Part shown: in pieces, positions 55,364 through 64,000 of the stretch | Layout of the letters: each line of letters starts with the position of its first letter | Numbering within the stretch: position 1 is the stretch's first letter | Origin: Bemisia tabaci | Lineage: Eukaryota > Arthropoda > Insecta > Hemiptera > Aleyrodidae | DNA length: 64,000 nucleotides | Reading direction: 5' to 3' | Assembly: GCF_918797505.1 (NCBI RefSeq) | Contig: NC_092794.1 | Coordinates: 68,051,345 to 68,115,344, forward strand | Position numbers and translations under genes: made by a program | The notes under the pieces: generated by a model | Seen by the model: the letters and a program-made list of their open reading frames with translations, nothing else | Told to the model about the DNA's origin: nothing | Databases searched by the model: none

Positions 55364-56159
55364 CCGTAGCTCTTTTCATCGATCGAAAGGTTAGGAATTA
55401 GAGGTCGGTCTCGAACTGTTCCCCCTTTTTTCTTTCTTTTTCTTTCCGCGCCTGGCCCTTTCCTTTATTTTCCCCTTAAAAAATGAGCGCTGGAGGAAAA
55501 CAACATCCGCCACCCGGCAGTGTCGCCCCTCCTGTAAATTTGAATAGAAAGTCGCAAGTCTCGACAACTCTTGAATTTAGTGCCGCTAGACTCATTCCGC
55601 CAACAGTTGTCAGATATTTCATCCTCCGATTTTTTTTTTCAAATTTTGACCCTCCTCTCGCTTTCGCAAACAAAACTTTTAAGATCTCAAGCTTAAATAC
55701 AAAACTCACGAAACCACTACTGTTTGAAAAAAGACTTGAAGAATACTTAACATTTTTCCGACAAAAATAAATATGCTATTTTGAAGGAAAAAGTGATGGT
55801 CGAGACTATTTAGCAAGATATTCAAAATATTGGTCAAAGGACGAAAAAAGTGTATGTTCATGTTGTACAACACAGAGTGAAGGGGAAGGATTCTCTAGTC
55901 CTTGATCTTTCAAAAATATGGATGTACCGATTGATGCAATTGATACATCGCTGTCCAATTTACTAAATATGATAGCATGCTTAGAAGTTGCAATGCAATT
56001 TTTAAAGAAAAGTCAATAGCCGCAAGTTCGTAGTTCGTAAAAAAAGGGACCGATTGGACTGAGCCTAACGGGAAGGAATCAAGTTGGTTACGTTAGATTT
56101 TCTGAAGGGCTACGGCTGAAAAGGCGTAAGAACTGTCACACCGAGGTAGCTTAGGATTT
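55364..56159. other. Gene-free stretch
   Basis: A 95-codon + frame (55483-55770) and a - frame overlap; neither is recognised. Confidence 0.4.
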
Positions 56160-56315
56160 TTAAAATCGGATTTTTGCTTAAATCAAGAACCAAGCCTCTT
56201 AATTTGAGCGGATTTCCTTTTGATTTAAGCAAAAATCTGATTGAATCAAGAGTATTTTTTCTTGTCGATGTTTTCAAGAGTCTGGACTCGAGATCCAATG
56301 TGTTTTTTTTCCAGG
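56160..56315. mobile_element. CACTGGAAAAAA foldback, left end truncated
   Basis: AAATCGGATTTTTGCTTAAA / TTTAAGCAAAAATCTGATTG, GAGTATTTTTTCTTGTCGAT, GAGTCTGGACTCGAGATCCA and TTTTTTTTCCAG match the right half of 45166-45370. Confidence 0.75.
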
Positions 56316-58447
56316 GCGTTAAAAGTTTCGATTAGTTGCCCGATCGTGAACTTCCATTTTGATCGTGGAAACGCAGCTTATGTTACTGTTTGGATCCAAT
56401 TTGGTGAAATCCTTGGAATCGCGCTCAACGGCGCTGAAACGGATTCAAACGATAATTTGACATCTTTCAGTGCTCCACATCGTGGGTAATTGTTATTTAT
56501 CGAATGATAGATACGACGCCGGACTGCAGTGACGTCATGTTTGAATCAGACCTCACCGTTGGATTTATCAAACTTCGATACTTAACGAACGTCCCACGAA
56601 ACTTTGAGCTCTCTTCGTACAGTTTTGTTTTTCCTCAATAAGACGGCTCCAATCTTTTCCGTCACATCAACTCTCCTCAAGTTCTCAAGATTAGTTTCCG
56701 AAGTATAGATGCTCATGCAGGCGAGAGACTGCGAGGAGTATTAAATATATATGTGCTGCTTGTCTCGGCGTGCGGAGGCAGGAAGGATGTTCCTGAATTC
56801 ATGACTAGAAATTTAATTTGCCCTCGAAATAGTTTCGGAGACACGGAGGCTTCAACGCATCATCAACAATTCCCTCCTCAAACGTGGAAGCGGTTTCCGA
56901 CCTGCAGAGCGGAAATTTATTAGGAAAATATGGCCCGTGTCGTGAAAGCCCCTCTCGCATATTTTCTCACCCTCTCTCAGTCACCGCCGCAGAGCCGCTA
57001 CGGGAGGGAATTCCGTTAGCTCAAGAGGTTGTGGAGAGAGCTTGGCAAACAGATTTCGCATAAACACCCCTTTAATAAGTTTAGTGGAGAAAAGCAAAGG
57101 GATGGGGCTAGAGTTTCCGACGTCGCCACGATTTAATATAATATTTCCTTTTTTCTCTTTATTTCATCCTCTTTAAAATTTGACCCCTTCAGCCGCCCAA
57201 GAGAGTTTTATTGGATGATTAGAACATTAAGATATAAGTTGAGTCCTAGGGAATAACATATTTTACTGCTTGGAGTTTGCTTCCTTAAACAAAACAAAAA
57301 TCATCATGATTAAACTGCATCCTACACCTAGTTGGTTTAGAACAAGCTCGAAAGAAGATTAGAGCATTTGAATGGTTTGCAATGATTTGGCTGATTAAAA
57401 ATTTGAATGTCGACAAGACGTGGCTTAATTTGTAAAAAACACTCTTCTCTAGCGTTGGTCTGAATTATACAGTGAAGTTCTCTTTAAGTATGATTCTAGA
57501 CAGCATAATAGAAAAAACTGCCACTTAATAAGTTGATCGAAACCCACTAAAAGTTTTTGTTGGAAAAAGTTATGATAGGTATGGCTCGGACGTTTCTCAT
57601 TCGCTTAAAATTTTCTTCTTGTCCGCAGAAGTTTGGCAATTTTTCAAAAATAATGCAAATATTTTGTCACTTTTTTTTGTAATGAGTCTCATCTTTGATA
57701 CATCATAACTCATTTTCTGACCTATCGCACAAAATTGTTCTCTCGGAAACCGCTTACCAAATTTGCCTGTATTATCAGTCTACTTATGGCCACCATTTCT
57801 TTTTAGTTCGTTGCCGCAAAACCGCTCAGAGTAGTCTGTAATTATGGATTTGAGGTGAGATCTGGCAACGTTCGTTCGGAGAGGACAAACCTCGAATAAT
57901 TTATCGGGACGGGCGCGCGATATTTTACAGCTGCCACGGAATCCGTTTCCCTGAACCAGTTTTCAAGGTTTAAGAGCTTCAGCACTTCTCATTATCCACT
58001 AAATACGTTCTTATGATATTACTGGATCCAATGTCTGGGTTTGATTTTAAGTTTTCATGCATGCTCTTGAATTTTCGAACCTTTTAATGACGTTGGCTTT
58101 ATCCCTGCTCCGTTAGGGCGCTTCCTTCTTAAATATTCTACCAATTACTCGGAACCAATTACCGAAGATTTTTCCGAGCGGAGAAATATGTAGGTGTTAT
58201 ACAGCTCTAACCGTGAATTTTCACGTTGAAAAACATAGTACTTTCGATGGTAATACAGAGTAAAATTAATGATCTACTTCTAAATTGTGAATCATGCATC
58301 AGCAGGCACCCTTAACTGTGAAAATGACGGAGTTGATTCTTACATCTCGAGAGGATGAAGAACCTTTCGAAATTTTTCTATTGCCCACAACTTTTTCATG
58401 TCTTGAAAATTTTGAAAGAGGAAATTTCAATTCTATGTCCTGAATCC
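56316..58447. other. Gene-free stretch
   Basis: About 56700-57060 is GC-richer and CpG-bearing, but no exon can be supported. No shared repeats recognised. Confidence 0.45.
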
Positions 58448-58989
58448 CCCTGGTGAAAATTGGCAGTAGAATCTGTGTTCCAAAATACCATAGACCTACG
58501 GCCGGCTGTAAGGTTTCCAATAGTTTCTACAGCCGGCTACACAATTTCTTATAGCCTTTTATAGCCGATGGCGATTAAGCAACTCACAGCCAGGCGATAA
58601 AGTGTATGCTAAACGTCACTAATTACGGATGCTAGGACTTAGTGAGTTTTTCGACCACTGCTCTCTTTTTGGGCCGTAGTATCTTGATTTATTTTGCGAG
58701 GAAAGCTCCGTAATTTTGATGGATGCCTGTCATTCCTAATATATTAGAGCGCCTTCAGTTTCGTATGATACTGTGCAATACTTCTGGTGTGAAATAGTTG
58801 CTTCAAGCGCCGTGGCATGCTGCGGTGCGGCAGGCGGGCAGCCAGCGCCTACAAACCTAACAGGGATACTTAAAGCGTTGCGCAATGCGTGAAGTATCCC
58901 TGTTAGGTTTGTAGGCGCCAGTGCGTCGCCGCTATAAGAATTCCTATGGTATTTTGAAACACAGCTCTTATCTCCAATTTTTACCAGGG
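58448..58989 (+). mobile_element. HP-family copy J, both termini, internal deletion (542 bp)
   Basis: CCCTGGTGAAAATTGGCAGT to GCCAATTTTTACCAGGG TIR (right end reads CTCCAATTTTTACCAGGG). The left body and palindrome (58844-58919) are complete. The sequence then jumps from GTGCGTCGCCGC directly to TATAAGAATTCCTATGGTAT near the right terminus, so about 370 bp of the right body are missing. Confidence 0.9.
58844..58919. repeat. Palindrome of HP copy J
   Basis: AGCGCCTACAAACCTAAC...GTTAGGTTTGTAGGCGCC with changes only near the centre of the left arm (ACTTAAAGCGTTGCG). Confidence 0.9.
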
Positions 58990-59511
58990 CCTTTATTATG
59001 ACAGAGTTTTGATTTCAATAAATTTAAATTCAAATTAAATCTCACTGAGAATCCATGAAAATGTAATGAATCATTTATATCCAAATCTTTAAGCGCAGGG
59101 CTCGATTTATTTAGATCGAAGGTATCATCCACCCTAACCGTTCTTCCTCGAAAACAAAATTGCTAATCAAGTCAGAACTCTCAGAATACGCATTTTCATG
59201 CGTAATGCCTGTTTAAAAACTTCTCTCGCTGTCTTTTTTCATTGCATAATGTTATCATACATTTCCAAAACGGAAAATGAAATCTAAAATGATTTAATTT
59301 ACAAGAATCTATTAAATCTTCCCCTCGGTTTTGCGTAATTTCAAAATGAACTAAAATTGACCAAGCTCTTATCGTTCTGTTGAATGTATTCGCGGCTAAA
59401 GATTTGAAGAATTTTGGACTTATGCTGACAGTGCTGTTTGACGTCGACCCATTTGAGGAAAATACAAATAAAATGAACGCCTGACAGCCAATTCGACTAG
59501 ATTTACCACCT
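58990..59511. other. Gene-free stretch
   Basis: A 132-codon - frame (59196-59594) has no recognised motif and overlaps the more protein-like frame above it. Confidence 0.4.
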
Positions 59512-59739
59512 TTAAATGGTAGTAAACCAGTGATAAGAGCGCAGGGTTGTTGATAGACCATCTGTCTTCTTCGGGTAGGAAATAAAACTCTCACTATCCA
59601 ATATTGGTGCCTTGTAAGCGGCTTGTTTTATAAATCCCTGGGGTCTCTTCAATAAGATTGCAAATCTATCCCAGACAGAGAAAAGGGGTTCCACGGTTCT
59701 GCCCACGTTGTCATCCAGTTCGTGGTCGCAGCACTTAAG
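59512..59739 (-). pseudogene. Unassigned protein-like frame (75 codons)
   Basis: Open between TAA at 59740-59742 and TAA at 59512-59514. It reads VEPLFSVWDRFAILLKRPQG then FIKQAAYKAPILDSESFIS. No ATG near the upstream boundary, so it would have to be an exon or a remnant. Not recognised. Confidence 0.25.
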
Positions 59740-59825
59740 TTAGCCGAGATTTTGATTTTTCTTCATTTCCGGCAATACTGCTTGACATGTTCATGCACAT
59801 TGCACAGTGCCTGCTTATCGTTCGT
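59740..59825. other. Short gene-free stretch
   Basis: Nothing recognised before the telomere-type repeat. Confidence 0.4.
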
Positions 59826-59909
59826 CCTAACCTAACCTAACCTAACCTAACCTAACCCAACCCAATCTATAACCTAATCTAACATAACCTGACCTAACCT
59901 AACCCAACC
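59826..59909. repeat. Interstitial (CCTAA)n, telomere-type repeat
   Basis: Six perfect CCTAA units from 59826, then degenerate CCCAA/TCTAA/CCTGA variants. It continues after the hAT-like insertion as ACCCAACTTCACCCAACCCA (60182-60215). TTAGG is the usual insect telomere unit. Normal unique-looking sequence follows, so this is an internal array. Confidence 0.9.
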
Positions 59910-60181
59910 CAGTGGCGTAGCTAGGAATTCTCTAAGTGGGGGGGGGGGGGGGGTCCATTCACCGGGGGGTCTTCTACCAAAAGGTAAACATTTTGACAGA
60001 AAGAGCACCGCAACCCTGCATTATTAAAAAACGAGACGGTAAATTTACATTATTTTGTGTACGTCCCTGATAATATTTTATGTCTGCCCTCCAAAAGTAA
60101 AAAAAAGGTACAATTTACGAGGCTGAGGGGGGGGGGGGGGGTCCAGACCCCCTGGACGCCCCCTCCTTGTCTACGCCACTG
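59910..60181. mobile_element. hAT-type MITE (272 bp) with GGGGG/CCCCC arms
   Basis: CAGTGGCGTAGCTAGG to TTGTCTACGCCACTG, terminal repeats typical of a widespread hAT MITE type. G-runs at 59937-59953 and 60127-60141 and CCCCC blocks lie inside. The flanks ACCCAACC / ACCCAACT match at 7 of 8 positions, but they lie in a pentamer repeat, so this duplication is weak by itself. Confidence 0.9.
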
Positions 60182-60215
60182 ACCCAACTTCACCCAACCC
60201 AACCTAAGCTAACCA

Positions 60216-60444
60216 CAGAATATAGCTTCAAACTATCGATCACTGTCTATCTAACCATCCTCCTCTATCCATCGTCATTCGTTTATAATTTAAAGCAATT
60301 TTTTTTTTTTTTATTTTTTTATTTTATTTTTTTTTTTTTTTTAACCCAAAAAACTTTGAGTCAGGTTAAATAATACTATAATTAAAAAAGTAAAAAAAAA
60401 AGAAAAACTACGAGTAGAATTTACCGCACGAGCGCACAAATTTT

Positions 60445-60447
<3 letters not shown>
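60216..60447. repeat. T-rich and A-rich low-complexity stretch
   Basis: TTTTTTTTTTTTATTTTTTT runs at about 60299-60343 and A-rich patches follow. No gene. Confidence 0.7.

Positions 60448-60489
<42 letters not shown>
60448..60489. repeat. A42 homopolymer
   Basis: Uninterrupted run of 42 A. Confidence 0.9.
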
Positions 60490-60491
<2 letters not shown>

Positions 60492-60784
60492 AAGAAACTC
60501 GAAGAAGGGATGTGTTAAACACTTTCCTCCTTCCGGTGGTCCAAGACGGAGCGAGGAAACAGCAATATCATGTTTAATGAGACGAGCGGAGCGTGTTTGT
60601 AATTCAAGCGTTGAGGTGGGAGTAACTGCAACCCGAATGTACACCGACTTGAAGGCAGGCAAGGGTTCCGATCTCGCGTTCATTAGCGGAGTGTGCAAAC
60701 TATTTTTCGCGGCGCTAACAAGGAGACAGGTAAAGACTCGCATAAAAAAGTATCCCCTTGGAGGCGGGGACGCGGAGCGAGAAG
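60490..60784. other. GC-richer stretch with overlapping open frames
   Basis: Frames on both strands (60577-60969 + and 60408-60917 -) are open here but both run through the hAT MITE that follows. An AGACAG/GTAAAG donor-like site is at about 60730. Weak exon possibility only. Confidence 0.3.
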
Positions 60785-60927
60785 CAGTGAATTGCGATGT
60801 ATCGATTGTTATGCCATTTAAACCTATGGTAAAGAATCGATTATTAAGGTGTTCGCTGCGAACATCCTGTTTATCGATCCTTTTCCATAGGTTTAAATGG
60901 CGTAACATTCGATACATCGCAATTCAC
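60785..60927. mobile_element. hAT-type MITE (143 bp), 165-bp family, shortened
   Basis: CAGTGAATTGCGATGTATCG to CGATACATCGCAATTCAC (last TG lost), with GCCATTTAAACCTATGG and GAACATCCTGTTTATCG inside. Flanks GCGAGAAG / GAGAGAAG match at 6-7 of 8. Confidence 0.85.
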
Positions 60928-61197
60928 GAGAGAAGCGCGGAGCCGCGGGATGGGGAGCCAAGTGTTTGAAGCAGCTTGCAGAAAATATGCGCCGCATGCC
61001 GTACGTAACTGCTTTCATTGTATCTGTGACGCGGGAAACAATGAAATTCAATTTCGCGAGTTTGAGTTCCCTCGTTTTATCTTGAGTGTGTTATTGTTGC
61101 GAGGACCCCGGAAACTCGCTGCGCTCGTCTTCAACTTTTACCTGTTAAGCTTGAAAAGCTCCCGGAACACGACAAACTATACACGCTCTCATCCTCC
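60928..61197. other. Gene-free stretch
   Basis: A 107-codon + frame (60950-61273) is unassigned. Confidence 0.35.
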
Positions 61198-61689
61198 AAT
61201 TTTTTCAATCCTCCCGCCTTCGATAATAATGGGTCTGTTGCACGTGGGAGAGGCATCAGGGTCCTATTCATAGTTAGCTTTTAAACAGCTCCTTCCTTCA
61301 GAGAAACCATGTATTGATATGAAAATAATTCACATCCATAGATTAAATGTTCAAAATGATAGCGCACCTCCTCATAAAAAATATCTAATTTTTCTTCCTT
61401 CTCGTTATTGTAAATTTTGTCTAAAACCAGAGACAAGAGACCAATTTTTTCAATCCTCCCGCCTTCGATGATAATGGGTCTGTTGCACATGGGAGAAGCA
61501 TCAGGGTCCTATTCATAGTTAGCTTTTAAACAGCTCCTTCCTTCAGAGAAACCATGTATTAATATGAAAATAATTCACATCGATAGATTAAATGTTCAAA
61601 AGGATAGCTCACCTCCTCATAAAAAATATCTATTTTTTTTTACTTCTCGTTATTGCAAAATTATTGTCTAAAACTAGAGACAAGAGACC
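61198..61689. repeat. Recent tandem duplication, 245-bp unit
   Basis: AATTTTTTCAATCCTCCCGC to CTAGAGACAAGAGACC occurs at 61198-61442 and 61443-61689 with few differences (TTGATATG/TTAATATG, ATGATAGCG/AGGATAGCT). The second copy's right edge falls in the left arm of the following foldback, and part of the arm (GACAAGAGACC) ends both copies. Confidence 0.9.
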
Positions 61690-62013
61690 CTCCATTGGTG
61701 GCTTTTCAATGGTGGAAGCTTTTATTTTCGGGACTTCAGCATTCAACTGTTGACCTACCCACTAGGTCGATGGTTAACAACGTGTTGAGAGTTTCGGTTT
61801 GCAAACTAACCAAAGTTTGGGAAACTTGTTCGGCTCATGACGTCACCCGAAGCTCATCATTTACCAAGTAGGTAGGTCAACAGCCAAAAAAAGGGTGATG
61901 ACTGATGTCCCCTTCTAATTGTCCTAAAAGAAATGTCGAATTCCCAAAAGTGAAAGCTTCCACCTACCACCAAGAGGCCAGTGGATGGTCTCTTGTCTCT
62001 GTCTACTAAAACT
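61667..62013. mobile_element. Foldback (about 345 bp), GAGACAAGAGACC arms
   Basis: AAACTAGAGACAAGAGACCC..ATTGGTGGC..GGTGGAAGCTTTTATTTTCGG on the left is mirrored by CCCAAAAGTGAAAGCTTCCA..CCACCAAGAGGCCAGTGGAT then GGTCTCTTGTCTCTG on the right. An inner pair TGTTGACCTACC / GGTAGGTCAACA confirms the fold. Confidence 0.75.
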
Positions 62014-62599
62014 AATGTTTTAGGCATCCCGCACTACCATCTTCCTGGTGGTGTAAAAGTCACTTTAATCTTATTTTATAACTATGGTAATTTTCGTGTG
62101 TACATCGCTATCTTTGATTTAATTGGTCGATCAATTAGCCAATCAAAAAAGTCATTTCCTCGGCTCAACTCTGGTTTCCTGATCATTTTCTCTCCAATAT
62201 CCAATTCGCGGTTTTCTTATAAATCGGGATATACTGTGCTACATCAGAAAAATCATATGAAAAACAACTAGGCGGATCTATGTGTATCCGTCGCTAACTC
62301 CGTTCTGATTGGCCGATGATTTAGCTTAATAAGAATATGCCATCAAGGCTTTCTGATGAGATCGTCAACGGACATGCCGATGATGTCATCGGGGAATCCC
62401 GTTGATGACAAGCACTGTCATCTTCCTTGTAGTGTAAATGTTAATTTTTATTACAAATTAGTCGACTCCGACTCAACTAGCTTGTAGTTTGAGTCAAATG
62501 AGATTCCAACGTGTGATGGTAATTAAAGTAGTTCAGATTCAATGACAATGAGAGTCATTTTAGCATAAATTAGAGTCCTTTAGATTAGTAAAAAGTTAA
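62014..62599. other. Gene-free stretch with a short direct repeat
   Basis: GCACTACCATCTTCCTGGTG GTGTAAAAGT (about 62031) recurs as GCACTGTCATCTTCCTTGTA GTGTAAATGT (about 62411). No gene. Confidence 0.5.
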
Positions 62600-62740
62600 T
62601 TGGACAACATTCTGCAATAAGGAACTGCTATTTCTGGCTCATCCATAATAACACCTATCTGCATGGGAAAACTATGGTTCCAATGTTGTTTTTAAAATGA
62701 AATCTGAAATAGTAATTCATTTTTGCAAAATATAGTCCAA
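62600..62740. mobile_element. AAGGAAC foldback, short diverged copy (141 bp)
   Basis: TTGGACAACATTCTGCAATA AGGAACTGC to the inverse TTTTGCAAAATATAGTCCAA. Family of 30665 and 32086. Confidence 0.7.
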
Positions 62741-63261
62741 CTAGAATCAAATGAACTGCGATGAACAGTCAAAATGACTTGAGAGTAGAGTAAATTTGGG
62801 GTAAAAATGTGCTTCTTTTTATCCGTGTAGTGAAGCAGCTTGCTTTGATAAACATCGATTTTTTTTCCTACGTAATAAAGGACAAGACGCGGTGAATTTG
62901 CCAATTCATGAGAATAACCGCAGAGATTGGATAGGGAGGAGGAATGCGCGTCTGGTACTTGGTTGAAATTAGAACAATAAAGACGTATATCATGAATGTA
63001 TAAAATGAGAGGGTCAAGAAACGCTCTAACAAAATAACCCAAGTCTTGAATACTTTCATGCCCTCGAAGAGAGGAGTGAGTGTAAAAGCGAAGTTTTGAG
63101 AAAATGGTCCTAGCAGCGGAAATTTCCAAGCGGAATATTTTATTCATCCAATCCACCGTTCTTCGTGGAATTGCTAATAATAATGAAAAAGACGCTCAGA
63201 AATTGTTTGGATATTTAGAATTCGAGGAATTCCAGTTTCGATTAAATTAAGAGGGTCGTAT
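62741..63261. other. Gene-free stretch, 154-codon unassigned frame
   Basis: The - frame 62692-63156 is the longest in the window that is not clearly repeat-made, but it starts by overlapping the foldback at its 3' end, matches no family and has a second open frame on the same strand (62868-63059). Not accepted as a gene. Confidence 0.3.
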
Positions 63262-63525
63262 CGATGGCCAAAGTGCTAAACCACTTATCTCAGTTCGCGA
63301 CGTTCCTGTCATGCTTCATGGTTTCCTAGAAAAATAGTCGATATAATGCATCGAAAATCTCCTTGATTTTTCTTCTCCATTAGCAAAATATTCAGAATAT
63401 TTTTCCAGCAGAATATTCTGTACAAATTTCAAGCTATGAAGTTGGCTTGTTTCTCCTCAAAAAACCAAACAGAGGCGGAAATTTTGAAACATCGCAATTA
63501 GGATACGTTGTTTCGCATTTTAGTA
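63262..63525. mobile_element. CGATGG-family element, copy 5
   Basis: CGATGGCCAAAGTGCTAAAC then CACTTATCTCAGTTCGCGAC at the left, GGATACGTTGTTTCGCATTT TAGTAATC at the right. An inner AGAATATTTTTCCAGCAGAATATTCT hairpin is present. Confidence 0.65.
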
Positions 63526-63851
63526 ATCTTCATTTCATGTCAGGCAAAGACAGCAGCGATTGCTATGTTCTGCTTAATTGAGAGGTGACGTTTTGGACTT
63601 ACGCCAGACAAATTTTAAGGTTATAGGAATTGGCAGATTAGGGCATCTTTCAACGCAAGATAGCAGGCTTCTCACGGAATGGTGTACTCATTGCTTCCTC
63701 TTGGGCCTCGTGTTTGTATAAATAAGACAGATATTGCTGTTTTACCTGAATCAGTCAGTTCATCTAAACTAAATTAAACGAGCTTTTAAGGAAACTCCAC
63801 TCCAAAAATTTTGGCCTTGATGCTCCCTTCGGTAACAAGGTAGCATAGATA
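63526..63851. other. Gene-free stretch
   Basis: No gene recognised; TGTATAAATAAG at about 63715-63726 is a TATA-like match without a gene. Confidence 0.45.
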
Positions 63852-63856
63852 CACTG

Positions 63857-63893
<37 letters not shown>

Positions 63894-64000
63894 CGGCCGT
63901 AAAAGCCGTACTTTCAGGCTATATAGATAATCCGTCCGCGTTCCGGGCTCTGAGGCCGAAAGTTCCAGGCGTAACACCCGGAAAATTTGAGGCTACGACT
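63852..64000. mobile_element. MITE, GGGCTATATAGACATAC family, with A34 end, cut by window edge
   Basis: CACTG followed by 34 A (63857-63890), then CTCCGGCCGTAAAAGCCGTA, GGCTATATAGATAATCCGTC and GTTCCGGGCTCTGAGGCCGA. Same family as 11124 and 12913. The terminal A-run has expanded relative to those copies. Confidence 0.8.

Noticed and set aside
59826..60215. True chromosome end
   Set aside because: Only six perfect CCTAA units, degenerate neighbours and 3.8 kb of ordinary sequence beyond it.
60408..60969. Open frames of 169 (-) and 130 (+) codons
   Set aside because: Both run through a hAT MITE, and the - one also through an A42 run; chance openness of hairpin sequence.
62692..63156. 154-codon - frame
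   Set aside because: No recognisable motif, overlaps a foldback, and a second frame on the same strand is also open; no splice or promoter support.

Overview
The window looks like non-coding, transposon-rich nuclear DNA from an arthropod. The support is AT-rich sequence with no operon-like gene packing and no long open frame. There are many small non-autonomous DNA transposons (MITEs/foldbacks), GT-AG splice-like signals, a tRNA-derived SINE head, and an interstitial (CCTAA)n array, which is the TTAGG-type insect telomere motif. The mixture of repeats reminds me of a hemipteran, possibly a whitefly, but that is recollection, not something the window proves.

No complete protein-coding gene can be called. 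The best coding signal is one 54-base exon at 28603-28656 (+ strand), with a clean acceptor, GTAAGT donor and an ATG in good context. It could be the start-codon exon or an internal exon of a large, mostly intronic gene. GC-rich, CpG-rich islands at about 1291-1875, 33990-34430 and 46860-47130 are the most promoter-like stretches. A few short protein-like frames (15.6-15.9, 20.8-21.0, 54.6-54.8 and 59.5-59.7 kb) are listed as weak candidates. No intact transposase was found, so every element here must be non-autonomous or dead.

Layout. 1-1.3 kb: satellite with a 202-bp unit and a shortened about 150-bp variant, running into a CpG island. 1.9-2.6 kb: three tandem 160-bp repeats, the first split by a 234-bp MITE. 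5.1-7.5 kb: a 2.4-kb inverted repeat, one arm split by a 122-bp MITE. 9.4-10.4, 17.1-17.6, 22.9-23.4, 24.7-25.6, 32.4-33.4, 36.4-36.8, 39.8-40.2, 43.1-43.3 and 58.4-59.0 kb: nine copies of one element family built around an almost perfect 76-bp palindrome (here called the HP family); only 32446-33353 has both ends and a full body. Between them lie 249-253-bp MITEs with 4-bp target duplications (four copies plus a half), 500-bp long-inverted-repeat elements (three copies), hAT-type MITEs with 8-bp target duplications (four of one family and one of another), several CACTG...CAGTG foldbacks, and other families. At 59.8-60.2 kb a hAT-like element lies inside telomere-type repeat.

The interest lies in how these elements are arranged. 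There are at least five nested insertions where the empty site can be read from a second copy. Two truncated HP copies are flanked by unusually long direct repeats (32 and about 46 bp), one of them carrying a 57-bp patch copied from 1.9 kb away. The 76-bp palindrome stays nearly perfect while the surrounding element decays.
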